Positions 1-8,544 of a stretch of 64,000 nt of DNA are shown in pieces; position 1 is the first letter of the stretch; every line of letters begins with the position of its first letter. Source of the DNA: Butyrivibrio proteoclasticus. Lineage in GTDB: Bacteria > Bacillota > Clostridia > Lachnospirales > Lachnospiraceae. The stretch is taken from positions 62,001 to 126,000 of the forward strand of contig NZ_FOXO01000005.1 of the NCBI RefSeq assembly GCF_900115735.1, in the 5' to 3' direction. The notes beneath the pieces are model-generated. The model saw only the letters and a list, made by a program, of their open reading frames with translations. It searched no databases and was not told the DNA's origin. The position numbers were made by a program, and so were the translations under genes.

Positions 1-470
1 TGAAGATGAAGAACAATACTTCGCCTATTCTGATAAAGCTCCTGGGTATCTACGCTTTTCTTTTTGGTAAGAAAAAAGCACTTGCTCCGGGACAAAAAAG
101 ATTTGATGGAAAGCCTGTATTTGAAACCAGTAGCGCCATGTCAAAGCCGCGTTACGACTATATGTTTGAAAGAAGGTTAAAAGACGAGCATTACCAAACC
201 TATGGCGCCTCGATAGGATGGGCCCTGGCAAGCCTTAAGACCAACAAGGTTATCATGAAAAATGCAGGCAAACTCCAAATCCCTATCACTGTATTTACTG
301 CCGGGAATGACCATCTTATAGATCCTGAGGGCTACAGGCAATTTGAACAACTCGTTCCATCTGCCAAATTTATAAATTTTGATGAATCAAAGCATGAGAT
401 CTTTAATGCAAAAGAAAACATCAGAAAAGAATACTTTTCTGATGTCCTTGAAGTCTTAGAACGTCTATGA
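1..470 (+). CDS. Alpha/beta hydrolase (lysophospholipase-like), 3' part only
   Basis: The reading frame is already open at the window edge, so this is the C-terminal part of a longer protein. The visible 155 or so residues end with an aspartate in a PITVFTAGNDHLID context and a histidine in ESKHEIFNA. These are the spacing and context expected for the acid and base of a serine-hydrolase catalytic triad in the lysophospholipase/monoglyceride lipase branch. The nucleophilic serine (GxSxG) must lie upstream of the window. The internal ATG at position 6 is unlikely to be the true start, because the fold would lack its first half. The gene converges on a minus-strand small gene with only three bases between them. 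The substrate cannot be told from this fragment. Confidence 0.75.
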   Translation, partial: KMKNNTSPILIKLLGIYAFLFGKKKALAPGQKRFDGKPVFETSSAMSKPRYDYMFERRLKDEHYQTYGASIGWALASLKTNKVIMKNAGKLQIPITVFTAGNDHLIDPEGYRQFEQLVPSAKFINFDESKHEIFNAKENIRKEYFSDVLEVLERL

Positions 471-473
471 TCT

Positions 474-569
474 TCAGATAAGTGCACTGGCAACTGTTCC
501 TATGACCATTGCGAGAATAAGTGCCAGTGCTATTATTGCTACTACCTTTTTGTTCTTTTTGGTAATCAT
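474..569 (-). CDS. 31-residue single-pass membrane mini-protein
   Basis: A minus-strand ORF of 31 codons starts MITKKNKKVVAIIALAL and ends GTVASALI. Four or five lysines precede one hydrophobic helix of about 20 residues, which predicts an N-in single-span membrane peptide. An AAAGGAG ribosome binding site lies about 13 bases upstream, in the short gap after the MalY-like gene, so it is probably the last gene of that operon. Tiny lysine-plus-helix proteins of this form (DUF4044 or Prli42-like) are common in Firmicutes and easily missed by gene callers. Assignment to either family is a guess from shape only. No function can be read from it. Confidence 0.55.
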   Translation of the reverse strand: MITKKNKKVVAIIALALILAMVIGTVASALI

Positions 570-587
570 ATCTTACATATTTCTCCT

Positions 588-1775
588 TTACTTCTTGATA
601 TATATCTTATATGCGTAATATAACCTTTCCATGGTCTCTTTTATCACCTGGTTTGGACATGCGATGTTAATTCTCTCAAAACCAATACCCTCATCTCCAA
701 AAATGTAACCCTCGTCCGCAAATATATATGCTTTTTCGGCCATAAATGCCTCTAATTCGGTTTTATTTAAACCAAGTGACCTACAGTCACACCACAAAAG
801 ATAAGTGCCCTCTAAAGGGAAAATTTTGATTTCCGGAATGTTTTTTTCAATAAATTCAGAAATGTACCTGTAATTATCGTAAATAACCTGAATGCACTCA
901 TCAAGCCATCGTTCACCGTAAGTATACGCAGCCTCTAAGGCTACCATTCCAAGCACATTGGTCACAGATCTAAAGCCGTCAAGCCTTGATGCCTTGAACT
1001 TTTTATAAATATCCGGATTTTCAATGATCGCATAAGACGTCTGAAGCCCTGCGAGGTTAAAGCTCTTACTTGGAGCCGTGCATACTGCCATATGCATTCC
1101 GGCGTCTTTTGAAATGCGAGCCATTACTGTATGCTCAAATCCCGGCATTATAAGATCATGATGGATTTCATCATCAATTATAAAGACATCATTTCTCACG
1201 CATATATCATATACTTTTAAAAGCTCATCTTTAGTCCATACTCTTCCTACAGGATTATGTGGATTGCAGAATATTAAAAGCTTCGTATCAGCTTTTTTAG
1301 CCACTTTTTCAAATTCCTCATAATCAATTCTATATCCTGCTCCATCAAGTATAAGCGAAATCTCTATGAGATTACGGTCTTTCATCTTTACAGCTCTTTT
1401 GAACGGCTTATAAACAGGTGAAAAAACAACAACGCCATCACCTGGGGCGGTTGTGCTAAGGATCAAATCTCCAATAGCTGTAACAACTCCATCTGATGGC
1501 GCAATCCATTCTTTTTTTATTTCATAATTATGTCTTTTCCCCATCCAATTTACTATTGAGTTAAGATAGCTATCAGAAATGTCTGTATAACCAAGATAAT
1601 TGTGGTCCAGATATCTCTTTATCTCCTCTGTGATCTCCGGAGCAGTCCTAAATTCCATGTCTGCAATTGACATTGGGACTATTCCCGAAGGAACATCAGG
1701 ATTTCTTTTCAGCATATCTTTATACTTAAAAGAATTCTCACAGATACAATCTTTGGATGTGACAAAATCGTACAT
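588..1775 (-). CDS. MalY/PatB-family PLP-dependent aminotransferase / cystathionine beta-lyase
   Basis: A 395-residue fold-type I PLP enzyme of full family length. The N-terminus has the PMSIADMEF motif (35-42) typical of MalY/PatB. NPHNPVG (171-177) and DDEIHHDL (201-208) contribute to cofactor binding, and the Schiff-base lysine is expected at K237 in the SKSFNLAG motif. The family cleaves cystathionine or related C-S substrates to pyruvate, ammonia and a thiol. Some members act mainly as aminotransferases or, like E. coli MalY, as regulators. It follows an ACT-domain gene by nine bases on the same strand, which suggests co-expression and amino-acid-linked control. The exact substrate cannot be told from sequence. 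Confidence 0.88.
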   Translation of the reverse strand: MYDFVTSKDCICENSFKYKDMLKRNPDVPSGIVPMSIADMEFRTAPEITEEIKRYLDHNYLGYTDISDSYLNSIVNWMGKRHNYEIKKEWIAPSDGVVTAIGDLILSTTAPGDGVVVFSPVYKPFKRAVKMKDRNLIEISLILDGAGYRIDYEEFEKVAKKADTKLLIFCNPHNPVGRVWTKDELLKVYDICVRNDVFIIDDEIHHDLIMPGFEHTVMARISKDAGMHMAVCTAPSKSFNLAGLQTSYAIIENPDIYKKFKASRLDGFRSVTNVLGMVALEAAYTYGERWLDECIQVIYDNYRYISEFIEKNIPEIKIFPLEGTYLLWCDCRSLGLNKTELEAFMAEKAYIFADEGYIFGDEGIGFERINIACPNQVIKETMERLYYAYKIYIKK

Positions 1776-1784
1776 ATCTACTCC

Positions 1785-2189
1785 TTAAATACAATTGTAA
1801 CCTCTGTTAACAAGAATGTTCTCAACTGCCTTAACATCATCTGTACTGATAACCATTATTGGTCGTGCAGATTCGCGATTAAATGATAGATATGTATAAT
1901 TAACATTGATGTTGCTTGAAAAAAGTGTTTTTAAAATTTTATCAAAGGCTCCTACTTCATCCTGACATTCCACTGCCAGAACAGGTGTAGTCTTACAAAG
2001 ATACCCTGCTCCCTGAAGCACCTCGATACATTTTTCCGGATCTGAAACAACCATTCTGATTATTCCATATTCAGCAGAATCATTTGTAACAGAACCAAGT
2101 ATATTAATTCCATTCTGGCAAAGAATTCCAGTAATATTCTGCAAGCATCCTTTCTTATTCTCAGCGTAGATTGAAATTTGTTTAAGCAT
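1785..2189 (-). CDS. Tandem ACT-domain protein
   Basis: About 134 residues with two ACT domains, roughly 1-66 (KQISIYAENKKGCLQNITGIL) and 67-134. ACT domains bind amino acids and regulate metabolic enzymes or transcription, and stand-alone double-ACT proteins are common in Firmicutes. I chose the internal ATG at 2189 rather than the upstream ATG at 2228. Residues after this methionine match the usual ACT N-terminus, and a GGGGA purine run lies just before it. With this start the gene overlaps the end of the receiver gene by 8 bases, indicating translational coupling. It lies directly upstream of the MalY-like gene and may sense its amino-acid substrate or product; this is inferred. Confidence 0.78.
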   Translation of the reverse strand: MLKQISIYAENKKGCLQNITGILCQNGINILGSVTNDSAEYGIIRMVVSDPEKCIEVLQGAGYLCKTTPVLAVECQDEVGAFDKILKTLFSSNINVNYTYLSFNRESARPIMVISTDDVKAVENILVNRGYNCI

Positions 2190-2556
2190 CTTCTTCCCCA
2201 AAAACCTTTCTAACAGCCACAACGACATCTGTCGATGTAAATGGCTTTACCACAAAATCTTTTGCACCCTTTTTAAGGGCTAGGACTATCATGTTCTCAT
2301 ACTTTTGGTCTGAACACATGATAACATTGGCCTTAGGATCAATCTTCATGACCTCAGTAAGAGCGTCAATGCCGTTCATCTTAGGCATATTGATATCCAG
2401 GATCAAAAGATCCGGCTGTTTTTCCTTATAAAACTCAACTGCCTGCTCTCCGGTGAGAGCCTCACCTACAATCTGATACTTTTCGGGATCAAGGGCAGCC
2501 TTAAGCATTTCTCTCATAAAATTAGTGTCATCAGCTATAAGTATCTTCTTCCTCAT
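2182..2556 (-). CDS. Stand-alone CheY-like response regulator receiver
   Basis: A 124-residue single receiver domain with no output domain. The acidic pocket is D9-D10, the phospho-acceptor is D54 in LILDINMPKMNG, the switch serine is S82 and the conserved lysine is K104 in VVKPF. All active residues are present, so it should be phosphorylatable. Such proteins act on flagellar motors or as phosphorelay shuttles. No chemotaxis or histidine kinase gene adjoins it: the neighbours are a sugar-binding lipoprotein and an ACT protein, so its partner is unknown. It overlaps the downstream ACT gene by 8 bases. A separate kinase gene lies about 6 kb upstream on the same strand, but that one has its own regulator. 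Confidence 0.88.
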   Translation of the reverse strand: MRKKILIADDTNFMREMLKAALDPEKYQIVGEALTGEQAVEFYKEKQPDLLILDINMPKMNGIDALTEVMKIDPKANVIMCSDQKYENMIVLALKKGAKDFVVKPFTSTDVVVAVRKVFGEEDA

Positions 2557-2647
2557 AATAGTCTCCTAACCCGAATCAACATTAGCAATATTATTATGAC
2601 AGCAAACTATAACCTATACAAATTAAATATAAATAAAAATACCACTT

Positions 2648-3694
2648 TTATTCGAGTTCATCAATCGTATATGTACTTCCATCCACCACAATTTCACTTA
2701 TATCGTCAAAAGAGCTGTATAGTTTCTCAGATACATAGTTAAATTTGTCCGGTATTCCGCCTGAATTTAGTGTTTTTATGAGGGAACTGACTCTTGGACC
2801 ATGATGAGGATTACACTCTGCAATACAGGCAATTTTTCCTTCTTTTGCATAGTTTATGGCTTCCTGGTTTACACCATCAAAAGAAACAACCATTATCTCA
2901 CCGTTTGTGATGTCTGCTCCAACCTTTTTGCCTGCATTTTCAATGGCCTCAATAGCTCCTATGGCCTCATTATCATTTTCACAGTATACAACATTGACAT
3001 TGTCATATTTACGAAGGAACGAAGCCATAACTTCTCTGCCCTTGGTCTCCGTAAAATCGCCGCTCACTTCATCAAGTATATCCCAGCCATTTGCTCTTGC
3101 AGCATTTGCAAGTCCCCTTGATCTGCCAATCTGAGCTGTTGATCCGATAGTCCCCTGTATATTTACAATGTGGATATCATCGGCTGATATGCCTCGTTTT
3201 TCAGTAAAAGCCTTTAACCAGGCAGCAACCTTTTTACCCTCAAGCTCAAAATCAGAGCCAACCCAGCAGGAATAGAGGTTCTTATCTGCAACATCTACTC
3301 GCCTGTCCACAATTATCACGGGAATTCCTGCTTCTTTTGCCTCTCCAAGTACTGAATCCCAGCCAGTCTCCATTGCAGGCGCAAGGACAATATAGTCGAC
3401 TTCCTGCTGTATAAACATTCTTATGGCAGTTATCTGATTAGACTGTTTCTGCTGGCCATTCTTATATATCAGGTTATAGCCATTTTCCTGGGAAAAAGCA
3501 TCAAGCATGGACTCTGTATTTGTACTTCTCCAGTCTGATTCGGCACCTAGTTGTGAGAATCCTACTGTTATATAGTTTTTGGTAACCTCATTTTCAACAT
3601 CCGGATTTTGTTCATTAATAGTACTGCTCCCGCATCCGGCTGTAAAAACCGAAAGCAGGAGCAGTACTAGCGCTAACATGGCGTTTTTTCTCAT
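2648..3694 (-). CDS. Sugar ABC transporter substrate-binding lipoprotein (YtfQ-like), last gene of importer
   Basis: A 348-residue periplasmic-binding-protein-like lipoprotein. Residues 1-21 form a signal peptide with lipobox FTAGC (C21 lipidated). The mature part starts with ITVGFSQLGAESDWR, then has NGQQKQSNQITAIRMFI and APAMETGWDSVL, all close to the galactofuranose-binding protein YtfQ of E. coli as I recall it. It binds sugar outside the membrane and hands it to the permeases encoded just upstream; 12 bases separate it from the second permease. A second YtfQ-like binding protein is encoded at the front of the same operon. The sugar is probably a furanose or other pentose/hexose; this rests on family resemblance only. 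Confidence 0.88.
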   Translation of the reverse strand: MRKNAMLALVLLLLSVFTAGCGSSTINEQNPDVENEVTKNYITVGFSQLGAESDWRSTNTESMLDAFSQENGYNLIYKNGQQKQSNQITAIRMFIQQEVDYIVLAPAMETGWDSVLGEAKEAGIPVIIVDRRVDVADKNLYSCWVGSDFELEGKKVAAWLKAFTEKRGISADDIHIVNIQGTIGSTAQIGRSRGLANAARANGWDILDEVSGDFTETKGREVMASFLRKYDNVNVVYCENDNEAIGAIEAIENAGKKVGADITNGEIMVVSFDGVNQEAINYAKEGKIACIAECNPHHGPRVSSLIKTLNSGGIPDKFNYVSEKLYSSFDDISEIVVDGSTYTIDELE

Positions 3695-3706
3695 ATCTCA
3701 ATGTCC

Positions 3707-4747
3707 TTATATTTTAAGAGCTTTCTTTTTTTGAGACATTACTATACTTTGGATGAGCAGGAATATACAGAGCATAGCTGCAATTGTGATTCCGGTCCAC
3801 CATGCCTGATCAAGACCGGCAGAAGCTACTATGTTCTGAATTGTGCTGAGTGATAAAACTCCAAACAAAGTTCCGATGATGTTACCAACACCACCTGTGA
3901 GCATTGTTCCGCCGATGATAGATGAAGCAATGGCATTCATCTCCATTCCCATTGCGTGACTGGCAGCACCTGAACCTACATGAAGGAAATATACATATCC
4001 TCCGATTCCCGCAAGAAGGCTGCAGATAAGATGTGATAAGAACTTAGTTCTTTTTACATTTATTCCAAGCATCAATGCGCTCTGCTTATTGCCGCCAACT
4101 GCATATAAGTTCCTTCCAAGCCTGGTATAGCGAAGTACTAAGAATAATAATACCACAAGAATAAGCGCTACTATCACACCAATTTCAACATACGCTGGTA
4201 CATATATTCCCTTTTTGTTCACCGATCCAAGTCCCGGAACATTTATTCTTGTTAATTTCAGTGCATTAAACTCTGTATCTTCCACATTAAATGGCGCTGT
4301 ATTTACTATTGTCGTCATACCTCTGGCAAAAAACATGCCGGCAAGAGATACGATAAATGGCTGAATATCAAGGTAAGCAACCAGAAAACCCTGAACCAGT
4401 CCATAAGCAAGTCCTATTCCCAAAGCTATCAAAATCGAACCTATGATGCTTCCGTCATGGTAGTCAAGATACACCGCACAGCACATTGACACTAGTGCCA
4501 CAACACCTCCGACAGAAATGTCGATTCCACCGCTTATCATAACTATGCTCATTCCACAGGCTGTAATAATAAGTGCTGCATTTGCATTCAAAATGTTAAA
4601 AAACATCTGAGGTTTAGTAAATCCACCACCCTGGAACAGTACTGCCCCTATATACATCAAGAAAAAGATAACAATTGTAATTGTAAGAAGCAGGTTTGTA
4701 TCACTCATTTTATTGAAGATGCTTGTATTTTCTTTTATCTTTTTCAT
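3707..4747 (-). CDS. Sugar ABC transporter permease (YjfF/RbsC-like)
   Basis: A 346-residue polytopic protein of the BPD_transp_2 family with about eight to ten hydrophobic segments. The hallmark ISVGGVVALVSM stretch lies after the third segment, and the IIGGTMLTGGVGN loop near the C-terminus contacts the ATPase in this family. It resembles YjfF, the second permease of the E. coli YtfQRT-YjfF furanose importer. Its start codon follows the stop of the preceding permease gene with no gap, so the two are translated together and probably pair as a heterodimer. Confidence 0.87.
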   Translation of the reverse strand: MKKIKENTSIFNKMSDTNLLLTITIVIFFLMYIGAVLFQGGGFTKPQMFFNILNANAALIITACGMSIVMISGGIDISVGGVVALVSMCCAVYLDYHDGSIIGSILIALGIGLAYGLVQGFLVAYLDIQPFIVSLAGMFFARGMTTIVNTAPFNVEDTEFNALKLTRINVPGLGSVNKKGIYVPAYVEIGVIVALILVVLLFLVLRYTRLGRNLYAVGGNKQSALMLGINVKRTKFLSHLICSLLAGIGGYVYFLHVGSGAASHAMGMEMNAIASSIIGGTMLTGGVGNIIGTLFGVLSLSTIQNIVASAGLDQAWWTGITIAAMLCIFLLIQSIVMSQKKKALKI

Positions 4748-5815
4748 TTATGCAGCCTCCTTTCTAAACATTGGAAGCTGTTTTGTCAGCTTTGTCATGT
4801 AGTCCCTTACTGTAGGTGCTGAGAATATAACGAGCAGGATAACAACAACAGCTTTATATGCCGCAAGAGCATCAGACTGCACATTGAATTTATAAAGGGT
4901 AGTAGTCAAAAACTGAATGACATATGCTCCCAAAATCGAAGCCCACATATTGAACTTTCCTCCTGAAAGAGCGTTACCTCCAAGCGCTACCGCTAAAATA
5001 GCGTCCATCTCTATGTCTTTTGCTATTACCGAGTAATTGATCGTTGATAACCTGCTTACCTTGATAAGAGCTGCTACTGCAACGCAAAGGCCCAATATAA
5101 CAAAAGATAAGAACTTTATGAATGTTGGATTTATTCCATTAAGCCTTGAAGAATTTTCATTTATTCCGACTGCCTGTGTATATAATCCCAAATTTGTATA
5201 TTTTAGTACAATGGCAATAACTATAATGCACGCAATTACTATAAATACTGTGGTCGGAATCGGAATCCCCGGGATAAATCCACCAAAGTAGGCAAATTTC
5301 GGATCCGGAACGATTGGAAGTTCATTGTTGTTAATCCAGGCAGCAATTGAACGCCCCGCTGTAAAAAGAATCAGTGTCGCTATCATAGGCTGTATCTTAA
5401 AAATCGCAACCAGCATTCCATTGAATGCTCCACAGAGCATACCGACTATACAGGCTACAAGAAATGCCACAATAATCGGAGCTTTAATGGTTTCCGGTCT
5501 TGAATTGCCACCGCACAGAACTCTTAACATAGCAGATCCTGCAATAGCTATTGTTGCACCTACAGAGATATCCTGTCCGCCAGATGCAGCTGTAACAAGT
5601 GTCATGCCTATAGCCAGAATTGCAAGCTCTGAACCATAATCAAGAATTGTTATCAGATAACCTGATAAAACCGGATTTCCGGCATTATTTGTTCCAACAG
5701 TTACTTTAAAAAATCCCGGATCATTGATCAGATTTATTACTGCCAGAAGTATAAGTGCCATAAGCGGAATAAAGAGCTGATTGCTCGTTATCTTTTTTAA
5801 TATTTGCTTATTCAT
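4748..5815 (-). CDS. Sugar ABC transporter permease (YtfT/RbsC-like)
   Basis: A 355-residue polytopic permease of the BPD_transp_2 family. It carries GGQDISVGATIAIAGSA, a close variant of the sequence in ribose and galactofuranose permeases, and the ATPase-contact loop AVALGGNALSGGKFN. It forms the channel with the adjoining YjfF-like permease. The gene starts three bases after the ATPase stop codon, so the ATPase and both permeases form one compact translational unit. Two non-identical permease genes, rather than one RbsC, is the arrangement of YtfT/YjfF importers and supports that subtype. Confidence 0.87.
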   Translation of the reverse strand: MNKQILKKITSNQLFIPLMALILLAVINLINDPGFFKVTVGTNNAGNPVLSGYLITILDYGSELAILAIGMTLVTAASGGQDISVGATIAIAGSAMLRVLCGGNSRPETIKAPIIVAFLVACIVGMLCGAFNGMLVAIFKIQPMIATLILFTAGRSIAAWINNNELPIVPDPKFAYFGGFIPGIPIPTTVFIVIACIIVIAIVLKYTNLGLYTQAVGINENSSRLNGINPTFIKFLSFVILGLCVAVAALIKVSRLSTINYSVIAKDIEMDAILAVALGGNALSGGKFNMWASILGAYVIQFLTTTLYKFNVQSDALAAYKAVVVILLVIFSAPTVRDYMTKLTKQLPMFRKEAA

Positions 5816-5818
5816 ACC

Positions 5819-7333
5819 TTATTCTCCCCCTGCAATAGTGCTCATGATCTTGTTCTGTGTAAGATCTTTGCCCGAAAGCTCCCCTACAACTTTTCTGTCA
5901 CGCATAACTACCAGCCTTGAGCACGTTCTTAGCATTTCATCTGTTTCAGAAGAGATAAATGTAACGCTCATACCTTCTGAAGCAAGCTCTAACACAAGCT
6001 TTTGTATATCTACTTTCGTTCCTACATCAATTCCTCTGGTAGGCTCATCCAGAATAAGATATTCAGGATGCATTAACAGCCACCTTGCCAGGATCACTTT
6101 CTGCTGATTTCCACCGGAAAGAGATTTTATAGGGGTATCAGCCGATGCAGTCTTAATATTCAGTTTTTTTATGTATTCCTCAGCAAAAGCGTTGGCTTTT
6201 GCCTTGCTGAATGGCTTAAAAAAGCCTGTTAAAACCTGAAGTGCAAGTATAATGTTATCCCTTACGGAAAGATCTCCGATTATTCCATCCACTTTTCTGT
6301 CTTCAGGCAAGTATGCTATTCCATTTTTCATGGCATCCAAAGGTTTACTTATCTTAACTTCCTTGCCATGTACTTTCACATGGCCTCCTATTACCCTGTC
6401 TGCTCCAAAGATTGAACGAACACACTCACTTCGACCAGAGCCCAAAAGACCTGTAAATCCGTTCACCTCGCCCTTTTGGATATAAAAATCAAAAGGCTTT
6501 ATTCCGGCATTACTCTGAAGCCCTGATGCTTCAAATACTTTCTCATCAGCATCTTTTCCTGCATATGCTGCATTCTCGCCTTTGATATCTGATAGATCGT
6601 CCATCTCTTTTCCGAGCATTTTTGCAACGAGCTGTACTCTAGGAAGGTCTTTTATCTCATATTCTCCAACAAGCTGACCATCTCTAAGAACTGTGATCTT
6701 ATCGCAGACTTCATAAACCTGATCCAGAAAGTGAGTTACAAATATAATTCCAACTCCCATAGCCTTAAGATCTCTCATAAGGCCAAAAAGTTTTTCTACT
6801 TCCTGCTCATCGAGGGAAGAAGTCGGTTCATCAAGTATCAACACTTTACAGTCCATATCAACTGCTCTGGCTATAGCAACCATCTGTTGAACTGCTATTG
6901 AACAGTTTGCAAGCTGCTGCGTTGCCTTTGCAGGAATATCAAGTTTCTTTAAAAGCTTCTCAGTGTCTGCATTTATGCTCTTCCAGTCTACTAATCGTCC
7001 TTCTCCTCTGCCAATAAACATATTCTCAGCTACAGTAAGATTGGGACAAAGAGTGATCTCCTGATAAACTGTACTGATTCCAAGCCTTTGGGCGTCCTGA
7101 GGTGAATGGATCTGAACCTCTCCTTTGCCATCAAGGCAGATTGTTCCTGCATCTTTGGAATACACACCCGTCAGTACCTTGATCAGTGTTGATTTTCCTG
7201 CACCATTTTCTCCCATCAGAGCATGTATTTCCCCTTTGTTCAGGGTAAAATCCACATTCTGAAGAGCTTTAACTCCAGGAAATGATTTATTGATGCCTCG
7301 CATCGTTAGCACTTGTTTCTCTTCCACAGGCAT
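5819..7333 (-). CDS. Sugar ABC importer ATPase with two nucleotide-binding domains (YtfR/MglA-like)
   Basis: About 504 residues with two ABC cassettes, as in RbsA, MglA and YtfR. The first has GENGAGKST (41-49) and LILDEPTSSLD. The second has a degenerate Walker A (GLLGSGRSE), as usual in this family, plus a canonical LSGGNQQKV signature and LILDEPTRGID. An upstream ATG at 7390 is in frame, but I chose 7333. The extra 19 residues would be translated from a transcription-terminator hairpin, and family members start at this point (MPVEEKQVLTMRGINKSF). The ribosome binding site at 7333 is weak (GAGG only two bases away), so 7303 remains possible. It powers the two downstream permeases. Confidence 0.86.
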   Translation of the reverse strand: MPVEEKQVLTMRGINKSFPGVKALQNVDFTLNKGEIHALMGENGAGKSTLIKVLTGVYSKDAGTICLDGKGEVQIHSPQDAQRLGISTVYQEITLCPNLTVAENMFIGRGEGRLVDWKSINADTEKLLKKLDIPAKATQQLANCSIAVQQMVAIARAVDMDCKVLILDEPTSSLDEQEVEKLFGLMRDLKAMGVGIIFVTHFLDQVYEVCDKITVLRDGQLVGEYEIKDLPRVQLVAKMLGKEMDDLSDIKGENAAYAGKDADEKVFEASGLQSNAGIKPFDFYIQKGEVNGFTGLLGSGRSECVRSIFGADRVIGGHVKVHGKEVKISKPLDAMKNGIAYLPEDRKVDGIIGDLSVRDNIILALQVLTGFFKPFSKAKANAFAEEYIKKLNIKTASADTPIKSLSGGNQQKVILARWLLMHPEYLILDEPTRGIDVGTKVDIQKLVLELASEGMSVTFISSETDEMLRTCSRLVVMRDRKVVGELSGKDLTQNKIMSTIAGGE

Positions 7334-7340
7334 TACCTCT

Positions 7341-7395
7341 ATTTCTTTTAAAAAACGCGGTGCGGTTGTCCTTACGGACTCCTGCCGCACCGCGT
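7341..7395 (-). terminator. Intra-operon intrinsic terminator between binding protein and ATPase genes
   Basis: An 11-bp perfect GC-rich inverted repeat (arms 7355-7365 and 7385-7395, ACGCGGTGCGG and its complement) encloses a small GTCC/GGAC hairpin. On the minus strand it is followed at once by a run of five T residues. It should stop most transcripts after the first binding-protein gene, giving high expression of that lipoprotein and less of the membrane parts. The plus strand also has a T-rich tail beyond the hairpin, but no plus-strand gene ends here. Confidence 0.8.
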
Positions 7396-7413
7396 CCTTT
7401 CTTTTTTACTTAA

Positions 7414-8409
7414 TTAAATTCCGTATGTGTCAACATCCTGCTGTGTGATTGTTGTTGCATCGAAGCCCTTTTCATCCATGATGATTGTCTTCTGTGAAAG
7501 TGTTCCGCCACTCTCTAATGTCTTGATGATGTCATCAATGTAACTAGCCTGGAAAGGATTGCACTGTCCATCATAGTTCCAGTTCTGGTTAAGAAGCTCT
7601 TCAAGTGCCCACTTATTGCAGTCAAAGCCCATAACTACAACGTCTTTGCCAACACCATGTGAGATACCTGCTGCATCAAGTGCTGCAACAGCACCCTTTG
7701 CCATATCATCATTCTCAGCGTAGATTACGTTAAATGGTGTGCCTGCATCGATAACTGACTGAACGATCTGCTGTGCCTTCTCTGCATTCCATTCCGCTGT
7801 CTGCTGTTTAACGATGTTCCAGTTTGATTCAGCAGCAACCTTAGTATCAAGAGCACCACTACGTCCCTGCTGAGCAGCTGAACCCATTACACCCTGAATA
7901 TGGATTACATTGTACTCTGAAAGATTCTGTCCAGCGAGCCAGTCAACAGCTGTCTGTCCTTCTTTTGCCATATCTGATACGATTGAAGCTTCATAGAGAC
8001 TTGCATCTGCATCAATAGTACGGTCAAAAAGAATTACTTTGATTCCTGCAGCCTGTGCATCCTTAAGAACTGAATCCCAACCTGCTGTATCAGCAGCTGA
8101 AAGGAGAAGATAATCAACTTCATCCTGAATAAATGTCTGAGCGTACTGAATCTGTTCATCATTCTTTAAGCTGTAAGCAAAAGACACATCATATCCGTTT
8201 TCTTTTGTGAATTTTGCTTTAAGATCAGCATCATTAGCTGTACGATAACCGGACTCGTTGGGGTCGTTATTGATAATACCAACCTTAATAAGGCCGCCTG
8301 AAGAAGCCGGAGCTTCTGTGGTTGTGCTTGCTGTCGCTGTGCTTCCACATGCAACAAGACCAAGTGTCATGGCTGATGCCATAACGATTGACAATACTTT
8401 CCTCATCAT
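7414..8409 (-). CDS. Sugar ABC transporter substrate-binding lipoprotein (YtfQ-like), first gene of importer
   Basis: A 331-residue binding protein with a signal peptide and lipobox GLVAC (C21), then a Thr/Ala/Ser-rich tether to about residue 38. The mature domain has QTFIQDEVDYLLLSAADTAGWDSVLKDA (written here in two family motifs, the second being TAGWDSVL), IHIQGVMGSAAQQGRS and NVIYAENDDMAKGAV, typical of YtfQ-type sugar binders. A strong AGGAGG lies 8 bases before the ATG. A terminator directly follows, so it is probably the most abundant product of the operon. It is clearly a paralogue of the binding protein at 2648-3694, and the two may broaden ligand range. The kinase and regulator upstream probably control it. 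Confidence 0.88.
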   Translation of the reverse strand: MMRKVLSIVMASAMTLGLVACGSTATASTTTEAPASSGGLIKVGIINNDPNESGYRTANDADLKAKFTKENGYDVSFAYSLKNDEQIQYAQTFIQDEVDYLLLSAADTAGWDSVLKDAQAAGIKVILFDRTIDADASLYEASIVSDMAKEGQTAVDWLAGQNLSEYNVIHIQGVMGSAAQQGRSGALDTKVAAESNWNIVKQQTAEWNAEKAQQIVQSVIDAGTPFNVIYAENDDMAKGAVAALDAAGISHGVGKDVVVMGFDCNKWALEELLNQNWNYDGQCNPFQASYIDDIIKTLESGGTLSQKTIIMDEKGFDATTITQQDVDTYGI

Positions 8410-8544
8410 AACAATTTCCTCCTAAAATATTATGTGTTTTGGGTTGTCCCCACCTCTTAAACACATTGTAGTTTTCAGGAGGAAATTTTAAATTCAATAA
8501 AAATTGAAATTAGGTTAGTTTTTTTATTAAAATTTCATTTTGTT

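Noticed and set aside
7334..7390. 19-residue N-terminal extension of the ATPase
   Set aside because: It would be translated through a GC-rich terminator hairpin and has no match to the family start.
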